Both the position numbers and the translations under genes were made by a program. From Phoronis australis (Eukaryota; Phoronida; Phoronidae), in NCBI GenBank assembly GCA_002633005.1, contig NMRA01000127.1, positions 566,438 through 630,437 of the forward strand: DNA of 64,000 bases. The letters are read 5' to 3'. A model generated the notes under the pieces. It was not told where the DNA came from and did no database searches. It saw nothing but the letters and a program-made list of their open reading frames with translations. Of this stretch, positions 23,501 to 38,500 are shown piece by piece. How positions within the stretch are numbered: position 1 is the stretch's first letter; each line of letters opens with the position of its first letter.

Positions 23501-26500
23501 ACCCAAAAATCACACATTCGAACAAAAATTGTTGTTTGTGACATCTACACTCTGCAAAAGATGTTTGAAATTGACTGAAGAGTTCTTAATCTTGGCTTTT
23601 GTGCAGAAATTTGACAAAATAGAATTTTTCTTGTCAGTTCATCTTGTGTGCTATTTGCTAAATAAGTGAAGAATTACACACTCTATTTAAATCACTTGTT
23701 GCAGTTTAAATACAAAACATTTATGTGACAAGAGATATATCTACACATGGGAATGCAACAGAAATACAAACTGAATAGTGAAGCATCCCATATGTTTCTG
23801 AGTTGAGACTCCAAAAACTATGCATTCACTTGTTGGTGTCTGCCTGAGGCTGGGTTCTCCTAAGTGTCAACACTTGAAGTATTGTTGCATGTTTCAAGCT
23901 TGATAGCTATTGTCTGCTTTGGCACCACAGACTGGTTTTTGTGGGTCAGGGAAAGGCTGTAATCTAACAGAACACAAGGTGCAATAATGTTCCATTCTCA
24001 CACTAAAATCTCACAGATTTCAGACGTTACTTGTAAGAAGGGCACAAATTTTCTCCTATTTTTGGAAAAGGATGACACTATATACCATTTCAAGCTTTGC
24101 TCTATAATGTTTTAGTTCTTATGGTTGACAACTGTGTTAGAAGCGTCTAAAGCTTGGGAGATTGTACCCTGCGTCCGAGCTGAAAATCCACATGGGGAGG
24201 CAGGCTTGTACCACAGCAGAGACTAGACGGAGCTACGGTTATTCTGGCTCATGATTGGTCATAGAAATGAGTTGAATAACTTAGCAGCGAATGATGACCC
24301 TCGTATCATGTGCACAGTCTGGGCCCCCTCATCACAATAATTGTAGTTTCAATAGCACATTGATGTCTGCTGGATAACTGCAGCACATAATCTTGCTGTC
24401 CGTGTCCGCATTGCTGATGTTATTTGGTTGTAAGTGAGCAGCTCTGTTGTGCTGCGTGATTTTACAATTAAAGTAGTCAAGAATGACGTCAGGGACGCGA
24501 CTGATTGTCGGCTCGCATGAAGCCAACCGTGACGGAGTCCAGAACGAGGCTAACAGTGAAGTACATTTTTGGAATATTGTGCTACGAGTTCATACAGCAT
24601 CCGACATCCCTATTTCATCTCTGTTGTGGAGGTAGTAAAACTCATTATATGATTGACCTAGTTTTCAAAATGTGAGGCTACTAACACACTACGGAACCCA
24701 GTCAGTGACGACCCATTTATCATGCCTGTATCAGCCTTTCAAATTTTTATGCTTGTAGGGCAACTCTATGCATCTGTTAAAAGTAACCGTCATTGCCATC
24801 AGGACAAAAATTTTTAATGCTAAGTGCTCATTTGCTCAACAGTATTTTGGAACTGTTGGCTAACGGACGTGCAGGATTGTGGGTAAATACCGCAGAAGCA
24901 GTGATGGCACTGTGCGTTTCTGGATTTGGCTATTGGCCCTCATGAGCAGCTCGCGCCAGTCGTGTGGCCAAGACTCTGGAACAGACTCTTGAGCTCATTC
25001 CCTCACCTGTTTGTTTTTAGCTGACGTTACAGATATCCACCCTTGATCATTTGGACAAGGTTTACTTGCCAAATTGAAATTGTGTGCTTCACTTAAATTG
25101 AATTTACCTCTTTTTTTTCCGAGCACTAATTTTTTTTTGATTTTGTGCAGATTCTGTGTCATGATGCCTTCAGTGTAATGCATTCCTGGCCATCATGAAC
25201 TTAAATGGAAACACTTTTGTGCCAAAACTGCGGTTTTGTTCGAAGTAGAATGCTGACTGAGAAAGTTATCTTGTGTGTTGGTCACTTTCATGGCTCAGAT
25301 CAGACTCACAACCTTTGATAAAACGAGTCCTTGGTCCTTAAGGATTATGGGTATTGCTGCGTTTTTGTTCCCATGGGTCGGGCAGTATCATCGCCTTTCA
25401 CCCAAACCAGAGAACACAATAAGTAATTTTCTCCACTTATTTTGCCCAAAAATAATTAACAAAATTGTCATTTTTATAATTTTCAAAGACTGATTATCTT
25501 GCTGTAAAATAATGGAAAACTATTGCTTTGTGACATCTTCACGCTGCAAACAATTCTTGCAGTAGACTGAAATTTCCTTCATCTTCATTTTTGTGGAGAA
25601 ATTTGAAAAACAGAATTTCAGTTGTCAGCCATATTGTTTGCTAAATAAGTGACGTATTACCTGTATTCGCGTAAATTATGTTTCCAGCAGGTGGGACTGC
25701 TACTGAACTTGTTTAAAATGGTTTTATGAAATCTTTTTGAAAAAGTGATGAGTTTTGAACTTTTGGGAGATTAGTCATTTCTTTTACAGATTAAGAGATT
25801 CTGGATTCTTTACACTAGTTGCGTTTATCCCCAAAGTACCGTGTGTGGAAATGGACTTTCCAACTAGTGCACGGATTTTGTAATTCTCATCGAGTTTGAA
25901 TTTCCCGTTGTGGAGAGCGCTGGTCAGTGGCCACATACAAAAATATAGTCAAAAACATGGCATATTGCGAAATACCTTCAGTTACCACAAATAGGCTAAG
26001 TAGCTCGTGTCCTTTTCACTCTTCCAGTCAAACCTCTGTTCTTTTTCACATGGCATTTGGCGGATTATTAAATTTACATGACTGGCTTCTGACATGCCTA
26101 TTAGAATTCATTACACACATGTTTATCTACTATCACACCCTATTTGACATGACTTAAGATTGATATCAAGGTGGTACAGTAAGAATGCATGTCCACTCTG
26201 CCACCCCAAGTCAACTTGTTGCAGTTAAAATCTGAGAAACTAATACCTTCTCTAGGTTGTGAAGATCCCACTTGAAAATGCGTGCATGCACTGAAACCAA
26301 TTTACTGTATTCAGAATCCTATCACAGTAAGGAATATTACGAGACTGATTTTAAGAGAGTGTAAGGTGTTACTAGATTTTCGTTTTTTAGCCAGTTAAAC
26401 CGGACGAAATGCAGCATGAATCATGTTTGGCAGACTACTTCCTTGATATTAGCTACACAGTAGAATTTCACCAAATTCCAAAAACGTAAATCGGCCAGCA

Positions 26501-29500
26501 TTGATGTTAACTTTTTATTTTTCTAAGGCTTTTTTAACATTTTTGTGAATGCGCGTGATTTTTCAAAATGTTGTTCTATGGTAGCTGTAATGATAATGGT
26601 TAGCACATTTTGATGTAATTTGTCTTCCATCAAAAAAATTGGAAAGTAAAATTGTCCTTGTGCGTCATATTTATTCTAAATTTGTTACATTTTAATGTAA
26701 TCTTTGAAAATTTTAATTTAAAATAAATTTGATGGCGACAATCCAGTTTGATCTCGCCTCCACTTGGTTTCAGTTTTGTCAACCTGATCGGGGCTTTTCA
26801 TGTTGACATTTTAGTGGGCCTTGAAGTACCTGGGTGATGTGAAGGAATGTGCCAGATAAACTTTGATGCAGGCTTTAAATTAGAATTTATTATCTTAAAA
26901 TGTTTATTCATGCTCTTGACCCATTTGTAATTCGCACTTACTACATAAACATTAGGTGACATACTTTTGACGCTCAGATAGGGGCTTGAGAACAGATTGC
27001 TTGATCATGAAATTATATTGCATACCTTGCGCCTCCAATGCCTTGTTATCAAACAGTACATAAGTTTCACTTTTACCCAATAGATGCCGCTAGTGGTTTT
27101 CATGATACCAAGAGAGTAGCAACTCTATGGTTGCCTGTAGAGTTTGATTTTTAACTTTTTCACCAATTTTTCGATAATTAGGTCACATGACCATTTCGAT
27201 ATACATTAGGAAAAAATGGAACTTGAGCGAAACAACAATGTCGATAACATGAACAAATTTAATTTATATAAATTTTCAACATGCCGTTCCTAAAGCTTCA
27301 TTCGTCTTCATTTTGCAAATCATACAAGTCCAATTTTTATTGCCCCTCATGCAAAAGGGAAACATTCCAAAAACAATGCCAAGCTGTTTTTTGCGTCAAG
27401 CATTGTATCTGAAAGTTTCATGATAATCAAATCAGCCATTTCTGAGAAACGATGTTCTGAAATTAGCCAATTTTGGGCATTTTTCTTGAGTCCTACATAT
27501 TACCAAGTACATCTCAAGCTGCTTGCCATTAAAAGCCTTAATCACCTTCCAACCAATGGCTCAGACCTGGACGCTTAATGAAAGCTTTCATCAAAATGGG
27601 TAATTAAGTCTTTTTATTTCTTATGGCCCAGGATTTGTACCTGTAGATTTCTGATTATATGCTGGAGAACTGCCAGAAACGCTTGTTGAGTACATTTGTA
27701 CCAGATGAGTGGTAAGAGTTAACTTGTTATTTATCAGGTTTTGTTTATTTGCTTGTTCTTGTTTTTGTTTTCTCATTGGTGGGAATTTACTCCATAACAT
27801 CTCCTCAGCTGAGGCCTGGGTCACCCATTTGACATGTGTGATCATTCTGTCTGAGATTTAGCTGTGTTCAGAGGGAGGTAGGGGGGTAGTGTATGTTGTC
27901 CAATTTGTAAACATATTTTCTGTCAGGTTAAACAAGCACTTTGAAGGGCCATTTTTTTCAATATAGCAGTTACGTAATTCATGAAAGACACCTCGTAGCT
28001 TGGTGGTGCTGGGGTCACCTGGTGGACGGCTTTCTGCATTCTCGTTTGGATTCAGTGTAGTGGGATGTTTTCCCCGTGTGAAGTTTTCAAAAATCGAAGT
28101 AAAATTTGTCTTCATGTTTACTCTTGTTGAAAATTTTGATAAAATAAAAGTTTGCTGTTTAGACATATTGTGTTCTAATTTGAAGAAACTTGGCATATTT
28201 ACAGGACATCTTGGAGAGCTGCCAAGTTTTGGATGAACCAAATTGATTTGATTAACCGAATTTCGTGGACATTTCAATCATGTGTGGATGATTTTTTTAG
28301 ACATTTTCGTTAACCTAGTTATTTGCATTTCAATTGGAAGTTACTGAAACACATATTTTGCCACACCGTGGTAGCTCAAAATGTTTTTTATTCCTCTAAC
28401 ATCCAGGGTATCTTTACAGTCACCTTAGTCAAGCTAATACAGACAGATCACTGGCACAGGGTACATTAGACCTTTGTTTTTTTACCCACATGCCACGAGA
28501 GCTCTGTCAATGTTGTGAGTGGATAACATTTAGTATGCTATTTATCCTTGTTTAATTGGATTGACGTTCTTGAGTTATAGGAATACTTGAGTTTTTGAAA
28601 TCTTAATTTCACTCTGCGGTGGGCATGAACTGAACTTTCTTATGTGGAACGGGAGGGGGAGGCCACTGTTATAGAAGTTCAATGCTCCCCACACCTTTTT
28701 CACAAGCTGTCTGTAAAAGGGTATGTGTCCTAATTTTCCACCTGCACGCTCTGTCAAAAAATGGCCATGTAGCGTGACGTTGATTGCCTTGGTTTGAAAT
28801 TTTGCAAATCTTTTAAGCACTGGAAGACTCGCATACTGGAGAAAGTATTTGCCTTGGAGTATTTTTAGCACAAAATCATAATACCAGAACATAATTACTA
28901 GTATAAGTTTTCAAAAATTTTCAATTACACGTGAATGTGTAGACTAAATTTAGACTGAAAAGTGATACTTAAAGAATTCTAGTCTTGTCTTGGCAACCAT
29001 TTGTATACATCTCTTTTGAATAGGTGTGTTTGTATTTATCTGTGGATCAATGTTCTTTTTGCTTGCATGTTTACACACTTTTGTTTACATGTTTACACAC
29101 TTTTGTTTACTTGTTTACACACTGAGGAATCTAGAATGTTGTAAGGTGGTGTAGCAAAATGGTAATTTTTATAAGAAAACAAGATATCTTACAGCCTGTC
29201 CAAAACACATTTTCATCATATCCAAAATCCCTTTGGACACTCTACTTTGCAAAAAGAATCCTTACCACAAAGGTGTCAATGCAGGAGCTTGGAAAGACAA
29301 GTTTTGGTAAAATTCAACTTTTATTCTCAGATGGAGTGTTTGCTTCTTTTGTGAAGAGGAATGCTGAAAAGAAAACTTGTAAAATATCACCACTTTAGGA
29401 CTCAGCATGGCGTCAAGTGAAATTATATTTATCATTTTTTCTATGAAGCCTGTGTGGCTCATCAAATGATGATTTTCCATGTTCAGGTTCGCTACACCAC

Positions 29501-32500
29501 AGTTACCATCAAACTAAGTTTTGAAATATGGGAATTCACGTCAATGTTCAAAGCTCCTGAAAAATTATAAAAGAGCATTTCTGGAATTATGTTTGTTCGA
29601 AATAAGTGAAATTTTAACGTAACATGATGCATTTCTCTTCATTGTTATCGGGCATTACTAAGTGACTGCTTGCATAATTTCAAAAAGTAAGTCATTCAAA
29701 ATATTTTGAATGAAATGAGGCCTTGTACCATCTTACTAGTATTTCTCACTTTAATCGTCTCCGAATGAGATCTAATTAATTGCGAACAAATGAGTTCTCT
29801 GAACCGTGGAAATATTCACTGGTAAAGTGTGCCATGTATTCTTGACTGCGCTCAATGAATGGTGTGAGATTTCCTGTGGTGCTAAATGTTTCTACTTCAA
29901 GATTGATGGTTTTTTGTTTACTGTTTACTAACTGAAGGTGCAGACCCATTCCTTTCTGAGTAAACTTTGTCATAATTTCTACCTTAAACCACCATGTTAC
30001 CATTCTGCCATGATAACAAGCTGTCTGTTCCAAATATGGCATGCGATGTCATCACTGTGACCTCTGGAGGTCAAGTAGCTCAAGTAACATCTGAGGAATT
30101 CCAGAGCTGAGTGACTCCCTAACGGATTTCCTAACTATTTCAACGCTGCTCTGCTATTCTCGTTGGTGGTAGACAGGCGGTGAGTTTGTTTAAATTTAGA
30201 AGGATTTGGTTACATCATCACACTCTGTCAGTGTACCTGAGAGGGAGAGAGTTCTGCGTAAATTAACTGAGTTATTCAAGGGAAAACTAACCTACAGCAT
30301 TTTGACTTGGAGGTTGTGTTCTGCATTATGTAGACAGGCTCCTGTCCATATGGATTAGATTTTTGCTTTGTAACTGATGTGCAATTCAAATTTCATTGCA
30401 TATTTTGCGCTCAATTGCATAGCAAATAATCAGTTCGGCATTTTGGGATGTTGTCTCTTACAATACGAGTTTTAAGGAAAGCTTCGCAACTTGCAATCAT
30501 TATTAAGACTTTTTAGCAGAGCATTTTGACTTCTCAACTTTAAAATAACGAAATTCTCAACTTTCCTAGTGTTCAATAACATATTTTGTAACGGATTTTC
30601 ACAATGTTAGATAAAGTGCTTGTTGTGATCAGTGTTATGAGCTAGTACCGTAATTAACAAAGTTCTGATTTCAAAAACTAATAGTCATATTCTCGTGCTG
30701 AGTATGCATCGTATGATGATTCAAATGTGTCACGTAGGCTCGTACATTGACTTATACAAAACTGTAAAGCACACTTGGTCCTGTTTTACTAAATTGAAAA
30801 GTTATGTTAAAATATTTTAGTCTTTTATTATATACATTTTATGGAGCCATTGGCTGCGGTTGATCACATGTGATCCCCAGTCTGCCTAGCAATTGTACTT
30901 TCATTTTCTCTTGGTCAAGTTATCGCCAGTTCTTGAAACTCTTCTATGTTCGCTCAGTGGTCATGCATTATCACCAGGGTGCGTGCTATTCACTGTCTAA
31001 GTGTTGATACAAGTTTCATGGCGAGGTGACAAGCAGAGCTACCCTGGCTGTGTGCAATTTCGAGGTCTGTCGGCGCTGAACACGCTGTGGTACCCAGCTG
31101 TATTTTGGCGATAGTCTTCATACAGCCAGCTGGCTTGCTAGATAATGTCAAGCGTGTGCAACCAGTGCCCCCTGTCAGCAGTGAAACAAACCGTAGTTAC
31201 GCAGACTGAATTGAGTTTTTTAGATAAGAACTACCATACGACTCATAAGAAAAGAATTTTGTGAATGAAAAAAGGACCCTATTTATCATCCCGCACATGT
31301 GGGTCGTAAGGGAGGAATTGTGTACCCTGCTTACTGAACACACCAGTTGGCCTGCGTGTACAATAACCCTTCAACTATTTAGTGCACAATACGGCCAATA
31401 AGTGTAGTGTTATCGTTCAGCAACAAATTTCTCCATAGGAATATATTAAGTAATTTTAAGTTCAACACTGGCATGGGTTGTACTGTGTAGATGCCATAAA
31501 ACAACATTTGCTGCAAGATAATCAGCCCTTGAAAAATGGCAATTGTCAATTTTGATAAATATTTTTGTGCGAAATAAGCCGAGAATTATTGTACAGGACC
31601 AATAGTAGTACACCAAGAGCTTTTGACCCGAGGCATTGACCCTTTCAATTATACTGTGAATTATTTCCTCAAGTGGTCAATACTGTGAAGTATGTACAAT
31701 TATGAAGTTACTGCAGGCATCCGGTGACTTGAAATTTCCAGCATGATACTCATTCTGAATTTGGTCTTATCTATGATTCAAAATTTTTGTTTAAACCCAA
31801 CCAAGTTTCAAGTGTTCTTGCAGCCTTTGGTATACAACATTGTTTCTCAGATTAAATGGATCATGACTAAATGAACTGGTACTTGTCAAAATTTAATGTT
31901 TATGTTAAATTTGTTCGTCATTTCTTTACTTTGGAAAGAAATGTGGCATTTAATAAGTAATCTTCAGTTTAGTTCGCACATGTGCCGAAGACGCTAACAG
32001 TTTTACTTGCTGAACGCTATCGAAATCATTTGTATTTTAGTCAGACAGAGGATCATTTTTCCAAAGGTTAGTTTATTTCCTTACCACCCCAAGCGAATCG
32101 CTTTTAAGCAAATCGAACAGCTTTTAAGCGCAGAAAATTGATAACAAAACACATTCACTCTGTGACATAAAGTGATTAATGCGGAAATAAACAAAGGCCT
32201 GCGAGTCCTTTGAAGTAGTCTGTCTACAAAAGTGCTAGAAAAACATCAGTTTTGGGGTAACTTAAAGCTCCAACAAAACTCCAGCCACTTGCAACCATTC
32301 ACATAACTGTCGTTTTTGCTACTTAGGAAACGTGCAAGCAAAAACGCTCGTGTTTTAGCCCTGTTTATGAAGGAGGTTTACGAGCGGACTAAGCAACACC
32401 ATGTGGCTGACAATTCGAAGTAGAATTTTTCATTTTGTTAATTTGCTCAACATAAAATGAATGCTGTTAACACAGTTTGAATAGTATAGCCATCATCAAA

Positions 32501-35500
32501 CATTTGACAAAAAATTTTAATATTTATAGCCATCCAGTTAGCTCCTTAAAATGGCATTTTAGTAATTATTTTGTCCGATCCATGTTACAAATGACCCTGA
32601 TAGGCACCTGAGTTTGACCACGCTGAGTACAACTGGCTTGCTCTGCTTGGTACAAAATGTATTTTGACACAGGTGGTATTTACCAGAGATATGTTATGGG
32701 CAACCATTCATTTGCAATTTTGCAATTTTTGCCAGAGGAAACCCAATTAAGTTTTAGAATGTTCTCCATATGAAGTTCATTATATCTTGTAAGTTGTAAC
32801 TGTTTGGATGTTCAGATATTCACAAGCTGGTGGTATTAGAAGATGGCCTACAGAGTGTGGATTGAAGACGTGAGCATTCTTTATATTTTATGATTTATGT
32901 TTTATGAATGTCTTGCCAATTCTTTTAAAGTTGTGTATGTTGACCTTGGAAAAGGTGTACAAGTTGCTGCAACCTGTTTCCCAGCAGTTGGGGTATGATT
33001 GAATAGCCTTCCCCTCCATCAGCTTTGGATACCACCCTTGAGTTTTCAGCTGTGAAGAACGCTTGTTTGTGCCTTGTGGATACTTTTAATGAATAGACAA
33101 ATAAACCATTCTGTTTACCTGTATTGCATTTATTGCAGAGTTCTATGTAAATTTCTCTTGCATCCTAAACATGAATCTTTTACAAAAATTTAATGAATCT
33201 TGCTGATGCCAAATACATGCGTTGTCATTTTATGACACTTCGGTATCTTATGGCTAACAGCAGACAATGTTTTGAGAAATTGTGACCATTCACGAATATG
33301 AAAAATGAAGCATTTGAATAGTGAAGAAAATCAATTTAGGCAATGGTTTTTGTCCAAAAGTGGTGAGATTTTACCTTTTATTTTGGTCAAAATTTACCTC
33401 ATAGGTGTTATTTTTAATTTAAAAAAAACTTCATTGCATATTCTCTTACTTTGAAGTTTGACAGTTTTGACTCACCAAGGAGGTGCTCACTAACTGCAAT
33501 TTGTTATTGGGAGGTATTAAAAACAAGGTAAAACTCCACTAAATACCTTGGGTGTTAGGATTTGCAATGTTTCTTGGTAAGAAAATTGTAGGATGATGAT
33601 GGATTGCTATTTGTTTAAAAAAACAGAGGTGTGCATGTTTTTGGACAAATTAGACTTTAGACTGAGAGGCGCTTAAGTTAACTGATTCAATTCTCAATTC
33701 TTCCTAACGTGGCATTTTCATATCTGTTTTTTCATTTGACACTCCATCAAACCCTTTCAAAAATCATTAATTTGCATGTTTGTGTATTGGATGATATACA
33801 GAAGGTGACCTTCTTGGCATCCAGTCACCAGTAGTGCTGGGTTGAACAGTTTGCTTGTGACCCGTGAAGTGCAACCTGTAGAAGGGACTGGTTTTATTTT
33901 CAAAGTGTATAAACAAGATTTTAGATGCACAGGTTTTGATGATGATTTCTATCACATCTGGCACACATTTTCACGGAGTAACAGAAGATTTCTGGCATGT
34001 TCTTGAAATCTATGAGATTTTGGCCTAGCTCCTGTCCAAAATATGAACCAGTGACTGAGACAAATGAATTTTACTAAAGCCAGGAAAGACAGCTCAAGTC
34101 GATGTCAAGAACTAAGTCAGAAGTGATGTCAATTTATGCGAGGATGTTATGAAAAGTCATGTTCTAATTCGCGCGTATTGCAGTAGGCCAGTTGAGATGA
34201 TCGCTTTTGTGGTATCTTGGGAAGCTTTCTGATAACCTGCCTGATAAGCAGCCTTACCTAGTTGACCAAAAACAGACAAAAAACTGTGTCTGTTGGAATC
34301 ATGTCAAACTCTGTTTGCATGGATGCTTGCACGGTGTTTAAGTTTGTACTGTGTCAAAAGTGTCATGTAAACACGGTATTAGACTGACATTGAGCAGCTT
34401 CGTTTTGATATGCAGTTTTGTGCTCAACATGTTGGTGGTTTCCCTTGAGGACAATGATGAACTATTGATGTCTAGAAATTGTATAGCTTGGCATATAATT
34501 GACCATGAAATTGATAGACAGTAGTTTTTCTCTCTCGTTACCAAACTGTTCCTACTTAGTTGGTTATTCCATGTGCAAATCGTGGTCTGATAGTCGCTAA
34601 TTGCCTCTGTAGTGGAATGCAAATTGCCCTTGCTATGTAGGAAGATCAAATAAAGAAACCGAGAAATTTACTGATAGTGATGTCAATGCATTCTGTTGAG
34701 ATTCTCATAAATAATTCAAACCTCGAAATTAAAACAATTCTCAAATAATGTGGGCCTGTGGTGAACTGTTTATTTTTCTACTCTAGAAAATTTGCTTCTG
34801 AAGTTGTCTTCATCATATACTTTTTTCTTTGTTTGATTTGGTATGTATCTTCTCTTTTGATGTCTACTTGTTTTATCACATTTTCCTCACTCAGTTATTC
34901 ATTTGAAGTTATGTTGGTGTTCATACTTTTTTCCACGTTTTACTACAAGGTTCATATTTCATTTACGGTATGACTTTCAAAGACTTCTGCCAAAATAATT
35001 CTTACTTCCAGCTCATTAGCTGGCTTGACTGTAGCGTTATAGAAAACTGGGTTCTTTTGATCAGTTGAGCCACTATGTACATGTCACCTTACATAATGTT
35101 AGGCTATGTCTTGGTGTTTTCTTCTATTTTCACAGTCACCTGTAGTTAGCTCCAGTTGTTCTAGTGATGAGACTGTTGCGGGGGGGAGGGGGGTTGGTGG
35201 CGGGGCGGAGGAGTGGTGGTTACCCCCATAGCACATGCTGCGCAGATGGGTGGCTATTTCAGAGCTAGATTTCTTATGAAAAATTGTCTTTGCAATTGAA
35301 TTCGATTCAAAAAGGATTAGGATTACAGAAACCACCTGTAGGTGATTTTATTGCTGATATATTGGATAAAAACTTTACGAAAGAGTGACTTTTTCATGGA
35401 GGATCTAATCAAAGAGTGGTGTCCAAGGACACACCCTGTCATAAAAGAATAACTACATAAATGTAAGTAATATTTTTAAATTAAGTTTTACTCAAGTGCT

Positions 35501-38500
35501 GTTGGTCTCTGTTAGTATAGTCGGCAATGGTCTGTGAAACTGAATTATTTACTCTCCCTTGTGCACAATTCACTGTTATGATAGATTCTCTCACTTCACA
35601 ACTTGTTCTGATGCTGTCAGTTATCTGCAGCCAAACTGAAGGGCATGCAAATATTTACATGTTGCTAATCTGTGGTAGTGTATAAGCTAGCACCATTAGC
35701 ATACTAGCAGCTGGCCAGCCACAGCTATTGTGAGCCCCCAGACCCTGGAATGATTTACATGCCAAGTCCTATGTATGCTGTTCACATATGCTTGTGTTCA
35801 GATGGAGTGAGAACACTCAAATATTACATATGCAAACTGTCATGGCCGACTGAAGATCTGGGAAGTTTAGAAGGTAGAGTTACAGCTGTTTCGTAATGTT
35901 ATGTGGAGACTGCTACTGATTATTATTGCTTTTGTGATATACTTGGAAGCATTGGTTATCTGTTTGTCTAGTTTGAAAGTTTTGAAATTCTCAATTTGCA
36001 TTATGCGTAATAATACCATAGCGAATGTCATTAAGAAGTACACAAAAAGCATTGTAAAAAATTGCAACCGTGTGAAACATTTAAATGATAAGTGGAGAAA
36101 GTCAAGATCTTCTCATGATTTTTAAGTAGCTGCTCTTCCTTAGAAGATTTTTCGCACTAGTCATGCACAAGGGTCCCCGGGATTTCGAGAACCAGTTTTA
36201 TGTCCATTGTTCAATGGAGAGAACTGGTTCTAAAAATGCCCCTGTAGGTGCACAATTACAGGATTTTTAACATTACCTTAACCCAAACTATTTAATGAAA
36301 CTCCACCAGTGTCCACAACCTATCATTACAGTGTATTATATTTCACACATTTTATGCTACCACCAGTAATTGAAGGTCACAGTTTGTTGGTATTGTGAAA
36401 TTTAAATGTAGTGGAAAATTCACCCATCTTTCCCACATCTTTGATCTCTGCAACTGCAGTGGAGCACCAGAAACCTGCAAGGTTTGTCCTGTTTACACTG
36501 GGTGCAAGTGTGGTTTCAGTCAAAGTTTGAAGTGGTGTTGTTTCAGTCATACTCTCTTGATATTTTGTTAATGTTAGGGAGAGTAGTGCATTTGAGAGCA
36601 GTGCATTCTTTGAAAATCTATCATTTCCTATCTTTCATGTTACTCTAAAATTTCTTTATTTGACGAAATATGGTTGTCGAAACAATTATTTTTGATTTTT
36701 AAAAGGGTGAATTGCATTGCTGCTTGTTTTCAAAACATTGTACATTATTTTATAATGACAGCTGGTCTGCATAAATCTTGTTACCCATGAAGTTAAATTT
36801 TGTATTATTTATTTTTGTTGTGAAAAGACATTTTACCATTGAGTGGTTTACATTACTTGACCTTAAGCCAGAAAGGAAAGTCTGGTACAAGAAATGTTGA
36901 CATGATGTATAGATCATGCAGTGGTTCTTTTTTGCCAAGGAAGACAGATGATGCACCGTTAAATAGAACCAGTACCAAGCAAGGGTTAGTGGTGCCTGTG
37001 TCCGACCGCTGATTAGATTTCACCTGCTTCTGGTTCTGCATAAAATCTTGACGTGTTAGGTGGTGCTTTTCTGTTTCGTGCATTTTGTCCTTGGAAGGGA
37101 TCACGAGTTTTTCAACGTGTTTAGTTTAATTGTTTTGAATATAAAAGGAATTTGATGGTCCCAGTTAGATATCTCTTTTGCCCTGGCATTGAAAAGTAGA
37201 ATACAGTTAAATGCAACTTGAAAAAAGCAAGTCGCCGATACATATCATGAGAAACTGCAGTGTGCAAAAATGAAGCTAGATAACTGTTTGGTATTGCAGC
37301 ATTTTAGGTAAATACCACGAAATTCAAAGTGTTGCTGTATAATCCAAGACTGTCCTGTTGCAGTGGTTTTATTAGTGCTCTTGACAAACACCATTTTTGT
37401 GATGCGGGCCATTTGGTCGTTTGACGCATAGTAATTTTGAGGTATCCTTTGTAGAATGAAATTTAGGGATCCGAATTTTTAAGTTTTTAAACAGTTCATA
37501 TACTAAGCTTTACAGCAGTCAGAAAATTGCTCTCTTTTACTTTGGAAACAGTTGGATATCTGCTGGCGTATGATACCCTTGAGGATGTTAACTGAATCCC
37601 TGTGTGTTATTGTTGAAGGAGAAATCTGTTTGCATTTTGGGTAACCTAAACTATCCACAGGACAGATTGAAGCAGGGAGGAGTTTCTTGATATTTCTTTT
37701 CAAAATAGTCGGCCATTTGCTGTGTCAGGAATGAAAACAGGAAATGTTGAGTTGGAAATACTTGACCGTTGAGACAGTGAGGGCATGTCACCTAGTGTTC
37801 AGACATTCAGGTTGGTTTGCATCCTAGCCATAGATACTGAATTTTTTTCTTCTACAAATATAAAGTGGAGAATAGTCCATATCACTCCGTTTCAGAAATT
37901 TGAGCTGGTAATTTTTTTCCTGTTTTTAAGCACTCTTGTCACAATATGCATACAGTGGGTAAGGTAAAAAATCTGTAGGTTGGGGAAAATTGATCGTTTC
38001 GCTCAGGTTCGGATCTTGTACCAAATTTTAGAACTTTGCAAGTTCGAGAATTACCCAGTGGAGATAAACACATGAAGGCATTGGGTGGGCAGCTATTTTC
38101 AATTAGTTCGTGCACATATATATTTATTTTCAATTTCAGTGTCAGATATCTGAAAAATATGCTGAACAAATTCGTTGAATTTCTGCTTGAAATTCAGTAT
38201 CCAAAATTTTGATGACCGTTCCGAACTGGAGAATTTTTACCCTAAACCTTAAAGTATATGCTCTTTCCAATTTGTGAGAACTAAATTAACAACACAAAAG
38301 TTGTTCCTCTGAANCTGCAGGTTGGGGAAAATTGATCGTTTCGCTCAGGTTCGGATCTTGTACCAAATTTTAGAACTTTGCAAGTTCCAGAATTACCCAC
38401 TGGAGATAAACACATGAAGGCATTGGGTGGGCAGCTATTTTCAATTAGTTCGTGCACATATATATTTATTTTCAATTTCAGTGTCAGATATCTGAAAAAT

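Noticed and set aside
27858-28277. 139-codon open frame on the minus strand
   Set aside because: Unrecognised low-similarity peptide in intron 1, overlapped by a + strand frame. No splice or codon signal to support a gene.
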